In this document: piece by piece, positions 6,684 through 11,905 of the stretch
Numbering within the stretch: position 1 is the stretch's first letter
Layout: each line of letters opens with the position of its first letter
From: an uncultured Coriobacteriaceae bacterium
GTDB taxonomy: Bacteria > Actinomycetota > Coriobacteriia > Coriobacteriales > Atopobiaceae
Length of the DNA: 11,905 bases
NCBI GenBank assembly: GCA_900552935.1
Contig: USBN01000041.1
Coordinates: 1-11,905 of the forward strand
Direction of reading: 5' to 3'
Notes under the pieces: generated by a model
The model's database searches: none
Seen by the model: only the letters and a program-made list of their open reading frames with translations
Told to the model about the DNA's origin: nothing
Program-made: the position numbers and the translations under genes

Positions 6684-7597
6684 TACTTGTCCTCCAATGC
6701 GGCCGCGCCGCCGATGATCTCGTTGAGCTCAGTGGTGATGGAGCCCTGCCTCACACGGTTGTACGTACGGCTGAGGTCGTTGACGACCTCTTCCGCATTC
6801 TCCGTCGCGGAGTGCATCGCGCGACGGCGCGCGCCGTGCTCTGCCGCAGCCGAATCAAGCATTGCATGAAAGATCACGGTGCGGACATAGGCCGGGATAA
6901 GGTAGCCGAGAACCTCGGATGCAGACGGGTCAAAGTCGAACTCGGTGCGATAGTCGTGCTCGACCGTCGTCAGAGCCTCGCGGTTGCGCGGCTCATTGGG
7001 CAACTTGAACACATCCGGGTCGATCGGGAGCAGCTGCTCGCTAACAAGCACCTGCTCGAAGCGGTTCTTCGCGTGCCAGTAGTTCAGCTCCACGCGATCG
7101 ATGGTGCCCTTTGCATAGGCATCCATGACGTACGTGGCAATCTGGTCCGCCTGGTCCATCGTGGGCTCGGAAGAGGTACCGACGAAACTAATCACCGGGT
7201 CCACTCCGCGATGCGCGAAGAAATCGGTCGGCTTACGGCCACTCGTGATCAGCTGGCTCGTGACACCCTTCGCCTTGAGTCGGTCCATCTTGCGAAGAAC
7301 CTCGCGCTCGGGCTGGATGTTGAAGCCACCGGCAAGTCCACGATCGGATGCGATAAGGATGAAGAGAACGTTCTTCTCCGTACCACGCCTCTCGAGCAGC
7401 GGCTGCTCATCCTTGACGCCAGCGCCCACGACAGCGGCCAGCATACGACTGATCGCGTCCTTGTACGGCTCAGCCTCCTCGGCGCGGTCGAGTGCCTTGC
7501 GGATCTTCGCCGTGGAAACCATCTCCATCGTGCGCGTGATCTGCATGGTCGCCTTGACCGAGGAGATGCGCCTCTGAATTTCACGAAGATTCGACAT
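6683..7597 (-). CDS. atpG: F1F0 ATP synthase gamma subunit
   Basis: The rotating central shaft of F1, 304 residues, within the normal size range. The N-terminal helix MSNLREIQRRISSVKATMQI and the C-terminal helix (about 240-298) form the coiled coil inserted in the alpha3-beta3 head. The Rossmann-like middle domain carries ASDRGLAGGFN (83-93). The C-terminal part contains SATENAEE followed by a segment with ITTELNEIIGGAAAL, the family signature. The gene starts 11 bases after atpA with a poor ribosome site, so translation probably depends on atpA. Its stop overlaps the atpD start as TAATG. Confidence 0.98.
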   Translation of the reverse strand: MSNLREIQRRISSVKATMQITRTMEMVSTAKIRKALDRAEEAEPYKDAISRMLAAVVGAGVKDEQPLLERRGTEKNVLFILIASDRGLAGGFNIQPEREVLRKMDRLKAKGVTSQLITSGRKPTDFFAHRGVDPVISFVGTSSEPTMDQADQIATYVMDAYAKGTIDRVELNYWHAKNRFEQVLVSEQLLPIDPDVFKLPNEPRNREALTTVEHDYRTEFDFDPSASEVLGYLIPAYVRTVIFHAMLDSAAAEHGARRRAMHSATENAEEVVNDLSRTYNRVRQGSITTELNEIIGGAAALEDK

Positions 7598-7608
7598 GAG
7601 CTGGTGCC

Positions 7609-9246
7609 CTACGCCTTCTTCTGGTTGGTGTCAGCGGACTGCGCCTCGAGCTCCCTAGCCGCGAGCATCTCCTTGGTGGGGTGCTGGAGCAGGAACTTCT
7701 TCTTGAAGCTGGCGATGTGCTCCTTGAGGCGCTCGGACGTATTGTCCGAAATCTTGCTCGTGCGAACCTCGTTGCGGACCGCCTGGTGGCGCTCCTGCAT
7801 ATAGGTAGCGAGACCATCACGGAAGGGGCAGATCTGGTCGACGTCAAGATCGTCCAGGAAGCCTTCCTTGCCAGCGAACAGAACGATGATCTGGTCAGCG
7901 ACATCGAGAGCAGAGTAGCGCTTCTGCTTGAGGAGCTCGGTCATGCGAGCACCGTGCGAAAGCTGATAGCGCGTCGAGGCGTCGAGGTCAGAGCCGAACT
8001 GGGCGAACGCCTGCTTCTCAGCGTAGCTGGCGAGGTCCAGACGGAGGGTACCGGCGACCTGCTTCATGGCCTTGATCTGCGCGGCGCCGCCAACTCGGGA
8101 CACGGAAATGCCCACGTCAACAGCCGGGCGCTGACCCTGGAAGAACAGGTTGGACTGCAGGTAAATCTGACCGTCGGTAATCGAAATCACGTTCGTCGGG
8201 ATGTAGGCGGAAACGTCGCCCTCCTGAGTCTCAATAATCGGGAGAGCCGTGAGCGAACCGGCGCCGTTTGCGTCAGAAAGCTTACAGGCGCGCTCGAGAA
8301 GACGAGAGTGCAGGTAGAAGATGTCGCCGGGGTAGGCCTCGCGTCCGGGCGGACGGTGCAGCGTAAGCGACATCTGACGATAGGCGACGGCCTGCTTGGA
8401 GAGGTCGTCGTAGATGACGAGGGCGTGTCCGCCGGGGTGCTCGGCATCAGCGGGGTTGCCATTGGCGTCGTTGTACATGAAGTACTCGCCAATGGCGGCA
8501 CCGGCCATGGGCGCGATGTACTGCATCGGGGCGGAATCCGCAGCGGTAGCAGCAACGATGATCGTCTTATTGAGAACGCCGTGAGCTTCAAGCGTACCCT
8601 TGATAGCGGCAACAGTGGACGCCTTCTGACCAATGGCGACATAGACGCAGATCATGTCAGTGTCAGCCTGGTTGATGATGGCGTCGATCGCGATGGCGGT
8701 CTTACCCGTCTTACGGTCGCCGATGATGAGCTCTCGCTGGCCACGGCCGATAGGAACCATGGCGTCGACAGCGAGAAGGCCAGTCTGAACCGGCTCGCAC
8801 ACCGGCTGACGCTCCATGATGCCAGGAGCCTTGAACTCGATCGGACGACGGTGCGTCGTGCTGATGGGACCCTTGCCGTCAATGGGCTGGCCAAGCGGGT
8901 TAACGACTCGACCGAGCATTGCGTGACCAACGGGGATATCCATAACGCGGCCCGTGGTGCGGACCTCGTCGCCCTCCTTGATGGCGTCGACATCACCAAA
9001 GAGAACGGCGCCGACCTCTTCCTTGTCGAGGTTCTGAGCAAGACCGTAGACGGACTTGCCGGAGACGGAGCTCGTGAACTGGAGAAGCTCGCCAGCCATC
9101 GCGGACTTGAGGCCCGCGACGTGAGCGATACCGTCGCCCACCTCGGTAACGACAGACGCCTCCTGCTCGTCAACCGCGGCGTTGATCTGCGCAAGGTTTT
9201 CGCGCAGTGTGCGCAGAATCACCTCGGAGCTGATCTGGTCTGCCAT
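7609..9246 (-). CDS. atpA: F1F0 ATP synthase alpha subunit
   Basis: The regulatory, nucleotide-binding but non-catalytic F1 subunit, which also contributes the arginine finger to the catalytic site. It has 545 residues against about 500-515 in most bacteria. The P-loop is GDRKTGKT (176-183), the arginine finger is Arg384 in ISVSRVGGAAQ, and HRPPGREAYPGDIFYLHSRL and PAVDVGISVSRVGGA are the usual conserved blocks. Two regions account for the extra length: an insert at about residues 257-273 (ending NPADAEHPGG) between EYF and HALVIYDD, and a C-terminal tail after KKKFLLQHP. The ATG overlaps the atpH stop by one base (TAATG), which supports the start and implies coupled translation. Confidence 0.99.
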   Translation of the reverse strand: MADQISSEVILRTLRENLAQINAAVDEQEASVVTEVGDGIAHVAGLKSAMAGELLQFTSSVSGKSVYGLAQNLDKEEVGAVLFGDVDAIKEGDEVRTTGRVMDIPVGHAMLGRVVNPLGQPIDGKGPISTTHRRPIEFKAPGIMERQPVCEPVQTGLLAVDAMVPIGRGQRELIIGDRKTGKTAIAIDAIINQADTDMICVYVAIGQKASTVAAIKGTLEAHGVLNKTIIVAATAADSAPMQYIAPMAGAAIGEYFMYNDANGNPADAEHPGGHALVIYDDLSKQAVAYRQMSLTLHRPPGREAYPGDIFYLHSRLLERACKLSDANGAGSLTALPIIETQEGDVSAYIPTNVISITDGQIYLQSNLFFQGQRPAVDVGISVSRVGGAAQIKAMKQVAGTLRLDLASYAEKQAFAQFGSDLDASTRYQLSHGARMTELLKQKRYSALDVADQIIVLFAGKEGFLDDLDVDQICPFRDGLATYMQERHQAVRNEVRTSKISDNTSERLKEHIASFKKKFLLQHPTKEMLAARELEAQSADTNQKKA

Positions 9247-9725
9247 TAATCATCACTTCCAATAGAGGTCGAGGTAAGCGTCTTGCGAATGTTGGCGAGC
9301 TGGGCCTTGACAGAAGCATCAAAGCGCTTGCCGTGAGCCTCAAGAATGATGCCGCCAATGATGGACGGCTCAACGCGCTCGACCAGGTAAATCGGAGCAT
9401 CGAGCTCCTTCTCGGCCTTCGCACGAACCTTGGCGCGAAGATCATCGTCCAGGGGGACGGCGGTCGTCACCGTGACGGAGACGGTCTCATCCTCGGACTC
9501 CAGAAGCTCGTTATAGGCACGCTCGACGTCGCTGACAAGATCGAGGTCGTCCTCGTTGCGCATCGCAGAGAGGGTCTCGAGAACCTCGAAGGAGAACTTC
9601 ATCGCGTGCTTCCACTGGACGAGGTCCTTGTTGGCCCTTCCCTCCTGACGTGCAGCTTCGATGAGGGCGCGAGCGTACTTCTCAGACTTCTCGGACCTCG
9701 CGTTATCGTTAGGCGTCGCTGTCAT
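9246..9725 (-). CDS. atpH: F1F0 ATP synthase delta subunit (compact form)
   Basis: A stator subunit (OSCP homologue) that sits on top of F1 and joins the alpha N-termini to the b subunits. The start is the ATG at 9725, which lies 17 bases inside the atpF coding end; the frame further upstream gives basic, low-complexity shadow sequence. The 159-residue product has the family beginning SEKYARALIEAA (13-24) and the C-terminal domain with AVPLDDDLRAKV, YLVERVEPSIIGGI (113-126) and KRFDASVKAQLANI. Between YARAL and the AVPLDDD block there are about 70 residues, whereas E. coli delta has about 100, so the N-terminal helical domain is roughly 30 residues short. Both neighbouring genes overlap it, so translation is coupled. 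Confidence 0.95.
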   Translation of the reverse strand: MTATPNDNARSEKSEKYARALIEAARQEGRANKDLVQWKHAMKFSFEVLETLSAMRNEDDLDLVSDVERAYNELLESEDETVSVTVTTAVPLDDDLRAKVRAKAEKELDAPIYLVERVEPSIIGGIILEAHGKRFDASVKAQLANIRKTLTSTSIGSDD

Positions 9726-10311
9726 GTCCGCCGCCCACTTCCACGAGATACTTCTCGGCCAGCTTACGCTGATCGCTGTCGCTGAGGCTGTTGCCGATGA
9801 TCTTTCCGGCAATCTCAACCGAGAGATCGATGACGGAATCAGAGAGCTCAGCCATGGCCTTGCGGCGCTCAGAGCTAACGGCGTCGCGAGCCTTGGCAAC
9901 CGTAGCCGCGGCCTCTTCCTGAGCCTTGGCGAGAATGCGGGCACGCTCAGCCTCGGCCTGGGCCTTGGCCTCGGCGATGATCTCATCCGCCTCGTTCTGG
10001 GCGTTAGCGATCTGAGCCTGATACTCCTGGTGCTCCTTGACAGCACTGGCCTTCTCGGCTGCGGCGGCATCAAGGTCGCCCTGGATCTTCTGCTGACGCT
10101 GGTCCATCATGCCCAGGACGGACGGCCAAACGAACTTAGCCGCGACGACCCAGATAACGAGAAAAGCGATAAGGGCAGGAATGAACTCCGCCATCTTGGG
10201 AAGCAGAATCTCCGGACCACTCGGCGCCTCCGCGAAAGCGGGCGTCGGGATAAGAACGGCGAGAGCGGTGATTACGCCGACAAGCCCGCGCCTCTTGGTG
10301 TTGCTGTTCAT
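9709..10311 (-). CDS. atpF: F1F0 ATP synthase b subunit with signal-peptide-like N-terminus
   Basis: The peripheral-stalk subunit that anchors F1 to the membrane, 200 residues against about 155-175 in most bacteria. Before the usual beginning (ILLPKMAEF, from 35) there is an extension with a basic n-region (Lys6, Arg7, Arg8), a hydrophobic core at about 9-22 and the signal-peptidase-like motif AFA at 25-27 before EAPSGPE. The normal membrane helix follows at about 42-60, then the AKFVWPSVLGMMDQRQQKI linker and a long charged, alanine-rich dimerisation helix (about 70-190). The ATG at 10311 has GGAGG (10319-10323) seven bases away, so the extension is most likely translated. It starts 37 bases after atpE and overlaps atpH by 17 bases. 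Confidence 0.97.
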   Translation of the reverse strand: MNSNTKRRGLVGVITALAVLIPTPAFAEAPSGPEILLPKMAEFIPALIAFLVIWVVAAKFVWPSVLGMMDQRQQKIQGDLDAAAAEKASAVKEHQEYQAQIANAQNEADEIIAEAKAQAEAERARILAKAQEEAAATVAKARDAVSSERRKAMAELSDSVIDLSVEIAGKIIGNSLSDSDQRKLAEKYLVEVGGGHDSDA

Positions 10312-10343
10312 ACTCTTGCCTCCACTTAGCGTACTCGGCGTCG

Positions 10344-10361
10344 GCTGATTAGGAAATCAGC
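10344..10361 (-). other. Hairpin overlapping the atpE stop codon
   Basis: GCTGATT (10344-10350) and AATCAGC (10355-10361) form a 7-bp stem with a 4-base loop that includes the atpE stop region. No T-run follows on the minus strand. It could protect the 3' end of atpE message or mark a cleavage point before atpF, consistent with the need for many more c subunits than b subunits. Confidence 0.4.
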
Positions 10362-10540
10362 GTAACGACGAAGCCGATAAGGGCGAGGGCCTCGATGAAC
10401 GCGGAACCCAGAATGAAGATCGTGAAGAGACGACCCTCAGCTTCAGGCTGGCGAGCAATAGCACGGGTAGCTCCGAAAGCCGTAAGGCCGATGCCAAAAG
10501 CGGCGCCAATAACACAGAGACCGTAACCGATGGTTCCCAC
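10349..10540 (-). CDS. atpE: F1F0 ATP synthase c subunit (proton-type ring)
   Basis: The ion-carrying ring subunit of F0. At only 63 residues it is short for the family (usually 70-90). It has two membrane helices: helix 1 with the packing motif GAAFGIG (12-18) and helix 2 with the essential carboxylate Glu50 (FIEALALIGF), joined by the polar loop RQPE (30-33). The residue after Glu50 is Ala, not Ser/Thr, and no Gln stands at the helix-1 position used in sodium rings, so proton coupling is inferred. The start is GTG, with a strong AGGAGG (10545-10550) four bases upstream. Upstream codons in frame contain no ATG, GTG or TTG before a stop at 10589-10591, so the short length is real. A 191-base structured spacer precedes it. 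Confidence 0.97.
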   Translation of the reverse strand: MGTIGYGLCVIGAAFGIGLTAFGATRAIARQPEAEGRLFTIFILGSAFIEALALIGFVVTLIS

Positions 10541-10731
10541 GATTCCTCCTTTGTTTGTCGCCCGCTCCTTTGCGGACGATCTCGTGAGCTAATTCATACG
10601 AAGCAGGTTTTTACCTGCCAGGTACCAGATTTACCGATGAATCGGCTTTGATTGGGGTGCCGGTCATGCCGGCGTTGGTCGAGATTTGCCGGCACAGCCG
10701 GCGGCGCCATTAGCACATGGCAGGCAAGCTA
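10541..10731 (-). promoter_or_regulatory. Hairpin-rich atpB-atpE intercistronic leader
   Basis: This is an unusually long gap in an otherwise tight operon. On the way from atpB to atpE it contains GCCAT/ATGGC (10706-10721), GCCGGC-ACA-GCCGGC (10688-10702), GCCGG/CCGGC (10659-10673), CCGAT/ATCGG (10634-10645) and GCAGGT-TTTT-ACCTGC (10603-10618), followed by the AGGAGG site of atpE. The GCCGG-type hairpins are a near-repeat of one another. Known atp operons tune c-subunit output through translation and message stability, so a similar role is inferred. A separate internal promoter is not evident. Confidence 0.5.
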
Positions 10732-11532
10732 TTAGTGCTCCTGCTCGACCTGCTGAATGTAAACGGCGGAGAGAAGGGTAAAGACGTAGGCCTGGATGAC
10801 ACCGACCAGAATCTCCACGACATAGATGCCAATAAGGAGCAGAACCCAGAAGATCGACGCACCGGCATTGCCAAGGGCAACGACCGAGAAGCCATTCAGA
10901 AGCGGCTCAACGAACAGAGACGCGAGAATGGCGAACACGCCCATGACGATGTGGCCCGCAAACATGTTGCAGAACAGACGAATGGCAAGCGTGATTGGGC
11001 GCAGGAAGTTCGAGAAGCACTCGATGCAGGCAACAAGAAGGTTGATCGGGCACGGAACGCCCTTGGGCGAGAGGCTCTTGATATAGCCAAGGACGCCCAT
11101 ACGCTTGCAGCCAAGGACCACGAAGTAAACGAACGAGCAAACCGCGATGGCAGCCGTTACGCCGATGGTGCCCGTGCCGGGATGGCAGCCAGGAATCATG
11201 CCGACGATCGAGTTGGCAAGAATGAAGAAGAACATGGTGCAGAGGAACGGGAAGTGCTTCTTCCACGTTTCACCGCAAATGCCCTTCACGACATCATCGC
11301 GAATGTACTGAACGACGAACTCGACGCCGTTCACGAAGGTGCCCTGCGGCACGAGGCTCTCAGACTGCTTCTTCTTGAAGACAAAGAGGACGACAAGCAG
11401 CAGTGCAAGGGCGACGATTAGCCAGAAGGTGTAGGTCGTCAGGCCCACTGTCATGTTGCCGAAAACGGAATGCGACATAAATCCATCGAGGAGCTCGTCA
11501 ATCTCCTCAGGAAGCGCATCAAGTGGAGACAT
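10732..11532 (-). CDS. atpB: F1F0 ATP synthase a subunit
   Basis: The membrane stator subunit that forms the ion half-channels against the c-ring; 266 residues, normal length. The start is the ATG at 11532, with AAAGGA about six bases upstream. Hydrophobic helices lie at about 33-52, 95-113, 122-141, 163-208 (two) and 226-260. The essential arginine is Arg185 in LAIRLFCNMFAGH, with Asn189 following. The position of E. coli Glu219 is His194, and the position of E. coli His245 is Glu240 (VEILVGVIQAYVF), the reciprocal Glu/His swap also known in mitochondrial a subunits, which supports a working channel. It is the first gene of the operon in the window; no atpI is seen upstream. Confidence 0.98.
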   Translation of the reverse strand: MSPLDALPEEIDELLDGFMSHSVFGNMTVGLTTYTFWLIVALALLLVVLFVFKKKQSESLVPQGTFVNGVEFVVQYIRDDVVKGICGETWKKHFPFLCTMFFFILANSIVGMIPGCHPGTGTIGVTAAIAVCSFVYFVVLGCKRMGVLGYIKSLSPKGVPCPINLLVACIECFSNFLRPITLAIRLFCNMFAGHIVMGVFAILASLFVEPLLNGFSVVALGNAGASIFWVLLLIGIYVVEILVGVIQAYVFTLLSAVYIQQVEQEH

Positions 11533-11557
11533 GCATCATCCTTTCGCTAGCCCCGGA

Positions 11558-11602
11558 GGAATCGCAGCCAAAGACCACGATTCCGCCCGGAGGTTTGCTC
11601 CG
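11558..11602 (-). promoter_or_regulatory. Tandem hairpins in the atpB 5' leader
   Basis: Reading along the minus strand, CGGAG/CTCCG (11602-11588, 5-base loop) is followed by GGAATCG/CGATTCC (11584-11558, 13-base loop), and then a second CTCCG copy. The first CGGAG strand could pair with either CTCCG copy, giving alternative folds. The atpB ribosome site lies about 15 bases further on. No known riboswitch class is recognised. Confidence 0.35.
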
Positions 11603-11691
11603 CACAGGTTTTAGTGATTATGCCCCCTAGTGGCTTTATAACACGACTTGTCACGACATTTCTCCTCAATGTTGCAGATTGCCGCTTGCCG

Positions 11692-11722
11692 AAAGAATGG
11701 GCCGTCCGGCCTTTTTCTTTTT
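11692..11722 (+). terminator. Terminator-like hairpin facing the plus strand
   Basis: GGCCG-TC-CGGCC (11700-11711) is followed by TTTTTCTTTTT (11712-11722); outer AAAGAA/TTCTTT can extend the stem. The T-tract is only on the plus strand, opposite to all genes in the window. A weaker similar element, GGCGCAA/TTGCACC followed by TCTTTTAT, lies at 11758-11784. These could end an antisense or small transcript from the atpB leader. Confidence 0.45.
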
Positions 11723-11779
11723 ATCGAATCGGCATGGTAGCACTTCCAGATTAGAGTGGCGCAACTTTTTTGCACCTCT

Positions 11780-11809
11780 TTTATCAGGGGATATCCGATA
11801 ATTTGTAAA
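11780..11809 (-). promoter_or_regulatory. Candidate promoter for the atp operon
   Basis: On the minus strand TTTACA (11809-11804, 5/6 match to -35) and GATAAA (11785-11780, 4/6 match to -10) are 18 bases apart. Transcription would start near 11773, giving a leader of about 240 bases. Other -10-like boxes exist (TATACT at 11814-11809, TATAAA at 11640-11635, CATAAT at 11622-11617) but lack a well-spaced -35. Confidence 0.3.
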
Positions 11810-11905
11810 GTATATCTACGCTAATTTCGGACCAATTTGAGCAAATGTTCTCGTCTACATGATTATTTGAATTCTGCTATAGGAACGGCCCCCTCGAGCC
11901 AGATG

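Larger units (their letters stand above)
11533..11905 (-). promoter_or_regulatory. Non-coding upstream region of the atp operon
   Basis: 373 bases without a supported gene on either strand and clearly AT-richer than the rest, especially from about 11720 to 11880. It holds the atpB ribosome site, two hairpins near atpB, a terminator-like element facing the plus strand, and candidate promoter boxes, listed separately. Open frames here are a few codons long. Whether the next gene beyond 11905 is divergent or in the same direction cannot be seen. Confidence 0.7.

Noticed and set aside
5112..9249. Plus-strand open frames of about 520 codons opposite atpD and atpA
   Set aside because: Both mirror highly conserved ATP synthase genes. 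Their Asp/Arg/Gly/Val-rich translations match reversed codon patterns and nothing suggests expression.
9726..10073. Longer atpH frame extending to 10073
   Set aside because: It runs antiparallel in frame to nothing useful and simply reads atpF in another frame, giving Arg/Ser/Pro-rich sequence. The delta family start is at the ATG at 9725.
10594..10710. A 38-codon minus-strand frame (ATG at 10710, TGA at 10594) in the atpB-atpE spacer
   Set aside because: No ribosome site precedes the ATG, the start lies in a hairpin, and the arginine/proline-rich product resembles no known protein. Chance is the simpler explanation.
1..11905. CRISPR arrays, tRNA or rRNA genes, insertion sequences, prophage or defence genes
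   Set aside because: No regularly spaced direct repeats, cloverleaf sequence, transposase or phage-like protein was found; the window consists of housekeeping genes.

Overview
The window is a compact, GC-rich stretch of bacterial chromosome in which every convincing gene lies on the minus strand, so transcription runs from high to low coordinates. The gene content (a complete F-type ATP synthase operon followed by murA, a DtxR/MntR-type regulator and galU), the GC-rich codon use and the protein sequences suggest an anaerobic actinobacterium, most likely class Coriobacteriia (Olsenella, Atopobium or Collinsella relatives). The taxonomic call is inference from protein style and gene order, not from a marker gene.

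Right part (11905 down to about 4759): about 370 bases of AT-richer non-coding leader, then atpB-atpE-atpF-atpH-atpA-atpG-atpD-atpC (a, c, b, delta, alpha, gamma, beta, epsilon), the usual bacterial order. No atpI is visible before atpB. Spacing is tight from atpF onwards: atpF/atpH overlap by 17 bases, atpH/atpA and atpG/atpD overlap by one base as TAATG, and atpA/atpG and atpD/atpC are 11 bases apart. The exception is the 191-base, hairpin-rich atpB-atpE spacer, placed just before the gene for the most abundant subunit. Together these genes encode the membrane rotor and stator (a, b, c, delta) and the catalytic head (alpha, beta, gamma, epsilon). The ion-binding site of subunit c looks proton-type.

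Middle part (about 4758 to 2671): a hairpin-containing 112-base gap, then murA (first committed step of peptidoglycan synthesis), a 66-residue single-pass membrane protein starting 3 bases after murA, and a short DtxR/MntR-type metalloregulator. The regulator seems to have its own promoter inside the end of the small gene, with an inverted repeat next to the predicted transcription start.

Left part (2670 to 1): galU (UDP-glucose pyrophosphorylase) and a full-length member of the alpha-D-phosphohexomutase superfamily. The second gene would normally supply glucose-1-phosphate to GalU. Here, however, the phosphoserine loop, the metal loop, the sugar-specificity loop and the phosphate-binding loop all have non-canonical residues, although the fold-defining sequence and reading frame are intact. 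It looks like a pseudoenzyme or a repurposed mutase and is the most unusual gene in the window.

No tRNA, rRNA, CRISPR array, insertion sequence or prophage gene was recognised.
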